A DNA stretch of 64,000 nt from Nitrospirota bacterium (GTDB taxonomy: Bacteria; Nitrospirota; Nitrospiria; Nitrospirales; Nitrospiraceae): NCBI GenBank assembly GCA_004296885.1, contig SCVN01000023.1, forward strand, positions 434,001-498,000, given 5' to 3'. The notes under the pieces are model-generated. The model was not told the DNA's origin. It did no database searches and saw only the letters and a list, made by a program, of their open reading frames with translations. Positions 34,647-42,380 of this stretch are shown here, one piece after another. The translations under genes and the position numbers were made by a program. Every line of letters starts with the position of its first letter. The stretch's first letter is position 1.

Positions 34647-35195
34647 CTATCCGCCGTTGCGCCTTTCGCGCCAGAGAAGCTCCGGCCTGTGAAACACTAT
34701 GCGGCGATACTGCTCCGGATACCACTCTCTGCAACAGTCGAGACACATGCCATGCGAGAAAATGGCCTCGGAATGCTCCTCAATGTACTCCTCAAACTTT
34801 CTCCACTCATCCCGGCTGTCTCGAATCTTCTTGCAGGAGGCGCAAATGGGCAAGAGGCCGCGCAGGCCCCTGCGCGGCTCTTTATGCATGAGGATCAACA
34901 GAACCGTCACCCAGATCGCCAGGACCGCCAGTGCCCGGTTGAGTACCCCCATCCAGACAATGCCGTCCTGCGAAGACAGAAAAAACCCGACAATGGTCAG
35001 CAGCGTTCCCGCCGAGGCTGCGATCAGCGTATCGTGTCGCAACGAGGGCCAGAGGGTCACGAGCACCGCCCCGACATACAGCATCGGAACCGCGACGCCA
35101 TGCGGGGCCACTAGGTCCAGAGCAAACACGGCGACCGACCAGATCATGGCCGCCACCACCGATTGGAAACGCTTCGTCTGTTCCGCCGCCGTCAT
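34647..35195 (-). CDS. Membrane protein with C-terminal four-cysteine module
   Basis: 182 residues. About four hydrophobic helices (residues 15-110), then a soluble tail GLLPICASCKKIRDSRDEW ... EEYIEEHSEAIFSHGMCLDCC. The CASCKKIRD plus SHGxCxxC module is usually found at the C-terminus of PAS or receiver-linked signalling proteins; here it is attached directly to membrane helices without PAS, kinase or GGDEF parts. Last gene of the receiver/zinc-ribbon operon. Probably metal-binding; function unknown. Confidence 0.75.
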   Translation of the reverse strand: MTAAEQTKRFQSVVAAMIWSVAVFALDLVAPHGVAVPMLYVGAVLVTLWPSLRHDTLIAASAGTLLTIVGFFLSSQDGIVWMGVLNRALAVLAIWVTVLLILMHKEPRRGLRGLLPICASCKKIRDSRDEWRKFEEYIEEHSEAIFSHGMCLDCCREWYPEQYRRIVFHRPELLWRERRNGG

Positions 35196-35249
35196 CAGTA
35201 CCCCCAAGGCAAGTGCCGCCCACTCACACGAGTGTCCTGTGCCCCCGCC

Positions 35250-35495
35250 TCACGGTCCCAAGCGAATCGCCACGTGCCGCCGGCGCGGGCCTCTCCCCGA
35301 TGCCGGCGCCGAGGAGCGTCCCGCCAAACGGAGCCAGGTCCGTCGCTCGACAATGTGAGCGTCCACCACCTCGCCGCAATTCATGCAACGCCAGACGTGC
35401 AGCCAAATGGAGCTGCTGGATTCTTTCAAGTCCAACAGATGATCTTCGGCCATCAGCCCCTGACATCGTGCGCATTGCAGGGCGGACTTCTTCAT
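35250..35495 (-). CDS. Small zinc-ribbon protein
   Basis: 81 residues, MKKSALQCARCQGLMAEDHL ... WRCMNCGEVVDAHIVERR with two CxxC pairs, then an Arg/Pro-rich tail. Same layout as the protein at 28321-28602 and the truncated start at 27981. It follows the receiver gene by 16 bases. A longer start at 35555 would overlap the receiver gene and is rejected. Predicted zinc-binding; role unknown. Confidence 0.7.
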   Translation of the reverse strand: MKKSALQCARCQGLMAEDHLLDLKESSSSIWLHVWRCMNCGEVVDAHIVERRTWLRLAGRSSAPASGRGPRRRHVAIRLGP

Positions 35496-35511
35496 ACGGA
35501 ATCTGGCCTCG

Positions 35512-35937
35512 TCACTCCCGCACAAAATCTGTCGAAGCGGAATGCACGGCCGCAAACCGATCGCGCTTCACCTGCATCAAGCGTCGAATCAGCTCCGGCA
35601 ACCGTGCCCCCACTTCCCACTTCGGCACAAAGCCATCGGCGCCGGCCGCTTCGGCCGTTCGCCCGTAGGCTTCCTGGTCATGCAACGTCACAATGATCAC
35701 CAGGGGCACGGGCGTCCCGGCCTTGATACGCCTGGTCACTTCCAAGCCGTTCATCAAGGGGAGGGTCAGATCCACGACGACCACGTCGGGACGAAGACGC
35801 GCAACAAGTTCCAGCCCCTTGGCGGCCGAATAGGTCCCGCCCACAATTTCGAACGCCTCATCGTCGGCGAGCAACTGCCTGACGGTCTTTAAAAATTGGG
35901 GATTATTGTCAACCAGCAGGATTCGAATCGCCGGCAT
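35512..35937 (-). CDS. Single-domain response regulator (receiver only)
   Basis: 141 residues. Receiver domain with RILLVDNNPQF (Asp-Asn instead of Asp-Asp in the acid pair), phospho-acceptor D56 in VVVVDLTLPLMNG, switch Thr in IIVTLHDQ and Lys in GFVPKWE. No output domain. ATG 35937 has GAGG 9 bases upstream; ATG 35961 is an alternative. It leads the B operon and could relay phosphate or act by protein contact. Confidence 0.85.
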   Translation of the reverse strand: MPAIRILLVDNNPQFLKTVRQLLADDEAFEIVGGTYSAAKGLELVARLRPDVVVVDLTLPLMNGLEVTRRIKAGTPVPLVIIVTLHDQEAYGRTAEAAGADGFVPKWEVGARLPELIRRLMQVKRDRFAAVHSASTDFVRE

Positions 35938-36033
35938 CGCCTGCCTCGCCGCTCGTGTCATTGCCCTGTGCTTCCATACCCCCTGCACCAAGCCCTTCCG
36001 TCCAAGCTACGCTGAGGCAGGTACGGGATCCCT

Positions 36034-36049
36034 TGCAAAACCCGATCCT
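36034..36049 (-). promoter_or_regulatory. Sigma54-like promoter for the receiver operon
   Basis: Minus strand AGGATCG-GGTT-TTGCA: GG and TTGCA have exact -24/-12 spacing, and the -24 box matches 4 of 6 core bases. The start site would be near 36023, about 85 bases before ATG 35937. Element B lies about 72 to 92 bases upstream. Confidence 0.5.
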
Positions 36050-36119
36050 GTGCCGATTACCGGAAACCCTCATGGAAGTTGAAGAATGATCGCGCAATAG
36101 ATGAGGCGCCTCCGGCATC

Positions 36120-36139
36120 GCACTGTGCGCCCCGTGCAA
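36120..36139 (-). promoter_or_regulatory. Enhancer-like element, copy B
   Basis: Plus-strand GCACTGTGCG, CCCC, GTGCAA. Same layout and orientation as copies A and C. Confidence 0.6.
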
Positions 36140-36215
36140 TATCGCTCGACCGGCTATCACCTCGATCCGCATCAGACAATAACAATGGACGATCAGTTGG
36201 CAGGCTGCCGCAGCC
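36120..36215 (-). repeat. Upstream homology block B (related to 29071-29178)
   Basis: About 96 bases colinear with block A. It overlaps the 3' end of the secreted protein gene 36193-36621, whose last codons (RLRQPAN) fall within it; block A has a similar reading WLWQPAN but no intact gene. Confidence 0.65.
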
Positions 36216-36621
36216 GAAATCCCGGGGCCTTTTGTCGGCTGCCTGAAGGTGCGGTTACACAACCGTCCGCTCTTGCCGGTCGCCCCCCGCCGCTTTCAGT
36301 TCCAGTATCGGATCTGAGTCGCGATGGGCTGCGGCCTGCTTCCGGCCCCAGCAAGCCGGACCCAGGTCCGATTGACGGAGCAAGGGGGAACGTCGGCGAA
36401 CCAAGGTCCGGGCTTCTCGGAGGGATATGGGAGTCGGGTACGGCCCCGCGGTCTCTATTAGGAAAACCTCGATCGGTACGATCCGGGCCTGGCGCGACGC
36501 CAATCGCTCCCGATGGATTCGCGTGACGGTTGCCGGCTGCGTCAAGAGACTGCCCTTGCACGATGGCAGGCCCGACAACAAGCCCAACGCACAGGACCGC
36601 GCTGCGCAGGACGTGCTTCAC
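36193..36621 (-). CDS. Small secreted protein, possibly frameshifted
   Basis: 142 residues. GTG 36621 has AAGGAG five bases upstream, and MKHVLRSAVLCVGLVVGPAIVQGQ is a good signal peptide. After about 30 codons this frame becomes Pro/Gly-rich with low GC at third positions, while another frame (running to a stop at 36255) keeps the GC-rich third-position pattern and reads as an ordinary protein (IVPIEVFLIETAGPYPTPIS). A frameshift after the signal peptide is therefore possible. It follows the EmrA-like gene by 68 bases. Confidence 0.45.
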   Translation of the reverse strand: MKHVLRSAVLCVGLVVGPAIVQGQSLDAAGNRHANPSGAIGVAPGPDRTDRGFPNRDRGAVPDSHIPPRSPDLGSPTFPLAPSIGPGSGLLGPEAGRSPSRLRSDTGTESGGGRPARADGCVTAPSGSRQKAPGFRLRQPAN

Positions 36622-36689
36622 GCCCACTCCTTCGTACGCTCACTGTCCCTCGACCGACGGGATTGCTTCTGAATCGGTCGCCGTCGCTT

Positions 36690-37967
36690 CTACGGAGACA
36701 GTTCCGCGATACTCAGCTCGACACTTTTCGGTACGGATGCCGTGCCTTGCGCCTCGCGGTCCTCCGACGTCGCCTTCGGTCGATCACGGTCGGCAAGCAG
36801 GTTGGCCGTCATGACCTCCCGGGCTATCGACTCCGCGTTCGGCAGTTCATCGGCATAGATGTCCGTCTCGTACTCCGAGGTGGAGACGGTCGCGAGCGAG
36901 GACCAGACGGACTGACCCGACTCGGCGACCTTGATCTGCGTCACCGTGGAGAGCCCCGGCCTGACGGGATGTTCCCGGATCTCGTCTTGCGGCAGGGAAA
37001 TGCGCACCGGCACACGCTCGACGATGTGAATAAAATTGCCGGTGGCATTGTCCGGAGGCAAGAGGGCGAATGCGCTGCCGGTTCCGGGGACCAGGCCTTC
37101 GACGGTGCCGTGAAATGTCAGCCGTTCGCCGTACAAATCGACGCTGACCGAGGCGGGCTGGCCCGGCCGCACCAATTGCAGCTCGGTTTCGCGCAAGTTC
37201 GCCTCGACCCAGAGGTGGTCCAGGGGGACGATCGTCATCAAATCGCTGCCCGGTTTGACCCGATCCCCCACCTGGGCTCTCCGTTTGGCCACGTATCCTG
37301 ACACCGGCGCCAGGATTTGCTGCCGCTTGTATTCCAGATAGGCGTCGATGAGTTCATGCTTGGCCAACTCGACGGCCGGATGGTCCATGATGCTCGTGCC
37401 GCCCACTTGCGCATCGAGTACCTCGAGCGCCGCCTGGGTTTCCCGGACTTCGGCCTCCAACGCCCGGATCTTGTCGGCGGCGTTCTGCAGAATCTGTTTC
37501 GAGACCGCCCCGCTCGGCGAAGCCAGTTGGTACCGATCCAAATCGTGGCGGACCAGGTCGAGCTGGGCTATCTTGGCCGACACTTTTTCCTCGAGCTGTG
37601 CGCGAGTCTTGAACAGCGCGGCAATCCGGCGCACCTCCTCCCCGAGACGCCCTCGCGCACGTCCCAGCGCCGCGAAGGCCTCGTGCTCATCAAGATGGAT
37701 CACGAGGTCGCCCCGGTTCACAAACTGCGTCTCCTCGGCCAACACTTGCGTGACGATGCCCGAGGCCTGCGCCGCGACCGTGACAAGGTTGCCCGTGACG
37801 TACGCATTGTCGGTCCGAACCCAGAAACGGTCGTAGGACCACCAGTGCCAGCCGTAGGCGCCCCCGGCGGCGGCCAGCAGCAGGGCCACCAGCAGCAGCA
37901 GGCGGGTCCGCCTGACGCGAATGGTCTTGGGATGGATTTTGGGTGAAGGAGGTGTCGTGGTATGCAT
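36690..37967 (-). CDS. EmrA/HlyD-family membrane fusion protein
   Basis: 425 residues. One N-terminal helix (LLLLVALLLAAAGGAYGWHWW), then RVRTDNAYVTG-like RFWVRTDNAYVTGNLVTVAA, a biotinyl-lipoyl half site (GIVTQVLAEETQFVNRGDLVIHLD), a coiled-coil hairpin, and LAPVSGYVAKRRAQVGDRVKPGSDLM, all typical of EmrA. It bridges the DHA2 transporter encoded at 39474 and the NodT channel encoded at 37972 to form a tripartite drug exporter. Confidence 0.9.
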   Translation of the reverse strand: MHTTTPPSPKIHPKTIRVRRTRLLLLVALLLAAAGGAYGWHWWSYDRFWVRTDNAYVTGNLVTVAAQASGIVTQVLAEETQFVNRGDLVIHLDEHEAFAALGRARGRLGEEVRRIAALFKTRAQLEEKVSAKIAQLDLVRHDLDRYQLASPSGAVSKQILQNAADKIRALEAEVRETQAALEVLDAQVGGTSIMDHPAVELAKHELIDAYLEYKRQQILAPVSGYVAKRRAQVGDRVKPGSDLMTIVPLDHLWVEANLRETELQLVRPGQPASVSVDLYGERLTFHGTVEGLVPGTGSAFALLPPDNATGNFIHIVERVPVRISLPQDEIREHPVRPGLSTVTQIKVAESGQSVWSSLATVSTSEYETDIYADELPNAESIAREVMTANLLADRDRPKATSEDREAQGTASVPKSVELSIAELSP

Positions 37968-37971
37968 AGCC

Positions 37972-39477
37972 TCAGCCGGGTTTCTGTGTGGGTCTGTTCC
38001 GGACGTCCGGGTTATGGTACCCGCCGCCCAGCGCTTCGATGAGATCGACCGTGGCGACCAGTTGATCGCTTTCCAGGGCCTTCAATACATATTCCTGCTC
38101 CAAGACCGGATGCCGATGCCGCAACACTTCCCGGTCATCGTCCAGCCCGCTTGTCAGACGCACCTTGGCCAAGCGCCAATCGTCGCCGAGCGAGGCCAGG
38201 AGTCGCCGATGGGCCTCGAGCATCTCGTTGGTCGCCTGCCAGGCGCTCAAACTGTCCGCCACGTCCCGCATCGCATCCAGCAAGGTCTCGTTATAGAGTT
38301 CCACGGCCGCGTCATATTCGGCCCGCTGGGCGGCCAACTCACCCCGCAGCCGCCCCCCTTCAAACCAGGGAAGGCGAAAGCCTGGCGCCAAGCCATAGGA
38401 AAAACTTTGGCCTGAAAACAGCAAGTTGCCCAACTGATTGGAGCCTTTGGCAAGGGTCAGAGCATTGAATCCGACGAAACCCGTCAGGTCGATCGTCGGC
38501 AGGAATTGCGTCTTGGCCACTTTCACCAACCGGGCCGCCGCATCGGCCCTGTAAAGAGCGGCGGCCAAATCCGGACGATGGACCAACAGCCCGATCGAAA
38601 GATGATCGGGCAGCGGAATCTGCTCCGGAACGACCACATGGCCCGTGAAGAGGTCCTTCGCGAAATCAGGCCCCTTGCCGGCCAGCCGGCCGAGCAAGTG
38701 TCGCTGGACATCCAATTGATCCCGCACACCCGCTGCACGCTTGTTGGCCGCTTCCAACTCCGCGATGGCCTGCTTCACGGCGAGATCGTTGTCCAGCCCC
38801 AGCCGGAACCGCGTCTCCGCGAGCTGCCGCAGGTCGCGGCGGATGCCGACCATCGCCTGGACAAGGTCGAGTTGTCGGTGGAGCGCCTGGCCGCGGAAGT
38901 AGGCCCGCGCCACGCCGGCGGTCAAGTGCAGCCGCACTTCGGCTTTTTCCGCCTCCTCGGCCGCCGTCCGCCCCAGAGCCGCTTCGAGCATCGCGCGGTT
39001 CTTCCCCCAGAAATCGAATTCGTACCGGAAGCTCAAGGGGTTGATGACCCCATAGAGAATCCGAATGCCGGCCACTTCGCGGTTCAAGGCCGCAAAGACC
39101 CCATGCTGGGAAATCCGCTCATAGGTCAGCGAGGCATCGGCATCCAGAAACGGCAACAGCCGCGCGCCTTCGACGCGCACGAGCCCCTGCGCTTCCCGGA
39201 GCCGGGCCGATGCGACCTTGAGCCCGGGATTGTCCTGCAGCGCGGTCTCCATGAGCCGGTTGAGCTCGGGATTGCCGAACTGCTCCCACCAACGGTCGTC
39301 CGGCCACTGCTGCAAGCGGCTCGTCACCTCCGCCAACGTCGCCTTCATCTCCGGCGGCTCGATGATTTCCGCCGGGGGATCGCCAGGCGGAATCCAGGCG
39401 CACCCGCCCAAGAGGAACAGGCAGCCGAGGCCGAGACAGACACAGAGATGCCGGGAGATGACGTATGAGGGGCTCAT
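37972..39477 (-). CDS. NodT-family outer-membrane efflux lipoprotein
   Basis: 501 residues. Lipoprotein signal with lipobox LLGGC, then DDRWWEQFGNPELNRLMETAL, NPGLKVASARLREAQG and a second repeat with RPDLAAALYRADAAARLVKVAKTQFLPTIDLTG, the two outer-membrane efflux repeats of TolC/NodT proteins. It forms the exit duct of the EmrAB-like pump. Start overlaps the transporter stop by 4 bases. Confidence 0.9.
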   Translation of the reverse strand: MSPSYVISRHLCVCLGLGCLFLLGGCAWIPPGDPPAEIIEPPEMKATLAEVTSRLQQWPDDRWWEQFGNPELNRLMETALQDNPGLKVASARLREAQGLVRVEGARLLPFLDADASLTYERISQHGVFAALNREVAGIRILYGVINPLSFRYEFDFWGKNRAMLEAALGRTAAEEAEKAEVRLHLTAGVARAYFRGQALHRQLDLVQAMVGIRRDLRQLAETRFRLGLDNDLAVKQAIAELEAANKRAAGVRDQLDVQRHLLGRLAGKGPDFAKDLFTGHVVVPEQIPLPDHLSIGLLVHRPDLAAALYRADAAARLVKVAKTQFLPTIDLTGFVGFNALTLAKGSNQLGNLLFSGQSFSYGLAPGFRLPWFEGGRLRGELAAQRAEYDAAVELYNETLLDAMRDVADSLSAWQATNEMLEAHRRLLASLGDDWRLAKVRLTSGLDDDREVLRHRHPVLEQEYVLKALESDQLVATVDLIEALGGGYHNPDVRNRPTQKPG

Positions 39478-41072
39478 GGCACCTCCATCCCCAATTCCTC
39501 CGCCAGCATCTCCGGCAACTCCTCTTCGACAGTCTGATGGGCGGGCAACTGCGTCGGCTCCGCCAGCCAGACCAGCGCCGCCAGGCCGAGGAAGATATAG
39601 CTGGCCACGAGAAACGCATCGTTCAACCCCAGGATGGCGGCGGACTGTTTGATGATCGCCGTCAGCTTGCCCTGAACCATGGCCGGATCGAGCCCGGCGT
39701 CGCCCAGCTTGGCCGACACATGCTCCAACCCGTCGAACGATACGAACTGCCTGCCACCGAAATGATCCGACAGATTCAGTTGATGAAAGGGGGCGCGTCG
39801 AAAGAGCACGATCCCCTGGAAGGCGATGCCGAAGGCTCCGGCCGCAATGCGCAACAGGGCCGCCAATTCCGCCGCCCGCCCGACGACCCGACCGGAGAGG
39901 CCGTGCAGAGTCAGGACGGTCAACGGGGTGAAAAACGATCCGAGGAACAGTCCTTCGAACAACATGGGCCAGAAAATCTGGTCATACGAGTGGGGATCGT
40001 CGAACAAGCCGATCCAGTAGAAGACGCCTGCAAACCCGAGACAACTGAGGCTTGCAAGCCACCGAGCATCGATGCGCTTGCAGAGTTCGTGCATGACGGC
40101 AATGGCCGGCGCGCCCAGCAGGATCATGGGCAGGAACACCAGGCCGGCCAGAAAGGACGAATAACCCAACAAGACCTGAAGCTGAACGATAAACAGCGCG
40201 AGCAGCCCTTGGATCGACAGGAACCCGGCCGTCAGGCAGAGCACCCCGATCGCAAAATTGCGATGGGCGAACAAGCGGACGTCCACCGCAGGATGGCGCT
40301 CACCCAACTCCCAAATGACCAGGCAAGGCAGCGCCACGAGGATGGCAACCAACACCCCTCGAAGAAAGGGCGAGTCCAACCAGTCAAAATCGTTCCCCAT
40401 GTTCAGCAGCGTCTGGACGCCGCCGAGCACCAGGACCAAGAGGGCAAATCCGACAACATCGAAACGGATGAAGCGACGCTCGAACCCCCGACCATACAGC
40501 AACGAACCGGTGATGCCGGCGATGGCCACCGCCATGGGAATGTTCAGATAAAACAAATACCGCCAACCGAGTTCGTCGGCGATCCAGCCCCCCAGGGGAA
40601 GGCCGATGGTAAACGGCATCAACGTGAACAGCCCCCAGACCCCCAAGCCCAGCGATTTGAGCCGGTCCGGGTACTCGTTCAGCCACAGAGCCTGCCCAAG
40701 CGGGAGCGTGATGCCGCCGGCAAGACCGAGGAGCACCCGCGCAGGCAAAAACAGCCAGAGGGTCTGGCTGATGGCGCAGAGATACGAGGCGCCCGAATAC
40801 AGGACAAAGGCGGCGACGAACAGGCGGTAATTGCCGACCCGGAACGCCAGCCACCGGGCGAGGGGGAATCCCAGCGCCAAGGCGACCATGAAATCGGTTT
40901 GGGCCCAGGTCCCGAAGCTCGGCAGAACCCCTCCGAGATCGCTGGCTGCATGTGGCAACAGCGCCACATAGGACCCGGCATTGAACAGCACGACCATGTG
41001 CCCCAGGCCGAGCATGAGGTTCAAGAGGAGAAAGCGCCAGCCTCGCAGCCGTTTGGGAAACAGGACCGGCAT
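39474..41072 (-). CDS. EmrB-like MFS transporter (DHA2, 14 TMS)
   Basis: 532 residues with about 14 hydrophobic segments. MFS signatures include RVLLGLAGGITLPLGQAL and GLPLGGWIADELGWRYLFYLNIP (DHA2 motif C region). Drug:proton antiporter expected in the inner membrane with EmrA and NodT partners. It starts 23 bases after the FNT gene, so the four genes look like one operon from the sigma54 promoter at 42027. Confidence 0.9.
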   Translation of the reverse strand: MPVLFPKRLRGWRFLLLNLMLGLGHMVVLFNAGSYVALLPHAASDLGGVLPSFGTWAQTDFMVALALGFPLARWLAFRVGNYRLFVAAFVLYSGASYLCAISQTLWLFLPARVLLGLAGGITLPLGQALWLNEYPDRLKSLGLGVWGLFTLMPFTIGLPLGGWIADELGWRYLFYLNIPMAVAIAGITGSLLYGRGFERRFIRFDVVGFALLVLVLGGVQTLLNMGNDFDWLDSPFLRGVLVAILVALPCLVIWELGERHPAVDVRLFAHRNFAIGVLCLTAGFLSIQGLLALFIVQLQVLLGYSSFLAGLVFLPMILLGAPAIAVMHELCKRIDARWLASLSCLGFAGVFYWIGLFDDPHSYDQIFWPMLFEGLFLGSFFTPLTVLTLHGLSGRVVGRAAELAALLRIAAGAFGIAFQGIVLFRRAPFHQLNLSDHFGGRQFVSFDGLEHVSAKLGDAGLDPAMVQGKLTAIIKQSAAILGLNDAFLVASYIFLGLAALVWLAEPTQLPAHQTVEEELPEMLAEELGMEVP

Positions 41073-41095
41073 CGCGTATCCTCACTCAACCAAAA

Positions 41096-41968
41096 TCAGA
41101 AGGATGCAAACGAACCGGCTCGGCTGCTGCTGTGGCCCTCTTGCAGTTGCATGGTCACACCTCCCGCAGGCGCCGGTTTGGCCGCGCGGTGCGTGGCATA
41201 GATCGCCAAACCGGTGAAGACCATCCCGCCGACCAGGTTGCCCAGCGTGACTGGAATCTGGTTCCAGAGCCACCAATTCGACAGGGTCACGTTGGCGCCC
41301 AACAACATGCCGACCGGAATCGCAAACATGTTCACTACGGCATGCTCGAATCCTTGGGAAAAGAACAGGACTGTAGGGCCCCAGATCGCGAGCATCTTGC
41401 CCGCGAAGGACGTCGACGCAAACGCCGCGATGACCGCCAGACTGACCATCCAGTTGCACAAGATCGCCTTCGTGAACACGGTGAGCAGGCCCGCGGAGCC
41501 ATGCGCCGCGTAGTGAGTCGTCTTGGCTTCGGCGATCGCCATCAGCTTGGCCCCGACTGCGGAGACTTGGACGTCCCCTGCCATGGTCAGCGCGATCCAA
41601 AAAAACAGGGCATAGAGGGTGCTGCCTATGAGGTTGCCCAGAAAGACCCAGCCCCAGTTACCAAGCACGCGACCGATCCCCACTTGCCCCCCGCTCTCGA
41701 CCGCCGCGCAGGGAAGCAACGCAAAGCTTCCGGTGATGATTTCCGCTCCGAGCAAAATGGCCAGTGCAAGTCCGAAAGGAAAGAGTATGGAGCCGACGAT
41801 CCAGAATCCGGTTTCGACCGCGGCGGTGACCGCCATGCTGGTGGCCACGCCCAGATAGGCGCCGGCTAACATGCCTCGAATCACCAAGTGTCGAGCCGGC
41901 AAGTCCAGCTTGAACGCGCCGCCGGCCACCATGCTCTCGACCACACCTTGAGGCTTCACATAGTCCAT
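41096..41968 (-). CDS. Formate/nitrite transporter family channel (FNT)
   Basis: 290 residues with six hydrophobic segments. FNT signatures are RGMLAGAYLGVATSMAV (near helix 1), LLGAEIITGSF, GNLIGSTLYALFFW, ILCNWMVSLAVI and the central-His motif FFSQGFEHAVVNMFAIPVG. FNT channels move formate, nitrite or related small anions across the inner membrane. In a nitrite oxidiser, nitrite is the natural guess, but specificity is not readable here. First gene of the FNT-EmrB-NodT-EmrA operon. Confidence 0.9.
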   Translation of the reverse strand: MDYVKPQGVVESMVAGGAFKLDLPARHLVIRGMLAGAYLGVATSMAVTAAVETGFWIVGSILFPFGLALAILLGAEIITGSFALLPCAAVESGGQVGIGRVLGNWGWVFLGNLIGSTLYALFFWIALTMAGDVQVSAVGAKLMAIAEAKTTHYAAHGSAGLLTVFTKAILCNWMVSLAVIAAFASTSFAGKMLAIWGPTVLFFSQGFEHAVVNMFAIPVGMLLGANVTLSNWWLWNQIPVTLGNLVGGMVFTGLAIYATHRAAKPAPAGGVTMQLQEGHSSSRAGSFASF

Positions 41969-42026
41969 GATGCCCCCTTCCAGACAATCGAACCGTTTTC
42001 ACCGCCTCACGACAAAAACGCGACAA

Positions 42027-42042
42027 TGCAACCTCCATGCCT
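42027..42042 (-). promoter_or_regulatory. Sigma54 promoter of the FNT-efflux operon
   Basis: Minus strand AGGCATG-GAGG-TTGCA, with the -24 GG, ATG for ACG, and complete TTGCA at -12 at exact spacing. The start site would be near 42016, about 48 bases before ATG 41968. Confidence 0.7.
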
Positions 42043-42118
42043 CTATCATCACCAAAGCAACAAGCCTTCACATCCATCGCGCACACCTTTCAGCACAACC
42101 TTAAGATCCACGACACGC

Positions 42119-42138
42119 GCACTGTGCGCCCTGTGCGA
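42119..42138 (-). promoter_or_regulatory. Enhancer-like element, copy C
   Basis: Plus-strand GCACTGTGCG, CCCT, GTGCGA, about 78 to 97 bases upstream of the sigma54 promoter of the FNT operon. Confidence 0.6.
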
Positions 42139-42380
42139 AACCGCGCACCCGGCGATCTGCCCTAGAAAAACCGCGACGCATCGCGAGCCGCATGGCGCGG
42201 CGCCGGCCGGCGATCGGTGGCGCTCGATCGGAAAATCGGATATGATCGCGCCCGTGCCGGAGAGACATCGCTTCATTGCCGGACATCACAGGGCGTGGGA
42301 ACAGCTTCCATTGCCAGAGACCGGCATGGAATGCCGGCCCCGCGCCCATGTCGCCGATTCATGGCTCACCCGGTGCTGAC

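Larger units (their letters stand above)
41969..42380. other. Divergent control region between FNT operon and kinase/NtrC pair
   Basis: About 410 bases. It holds a sigma54 promoter and enhancer-like element C for the minus-strand FNT operon. On the plus strand I see no clear promoter for the kinase. The FNT operon and the kinase/NtrC pair start back to back here. Confidence 0.6.

Noticed and set aside
39465-41201. Long plus-strand open frame (578 codons) opposite the EmrB-like gene
   Set aside because: Its product is Gln/Arg-rich without fold or motif, while the minus-strand frame has 14 transmembrane segments and MFS motifs.
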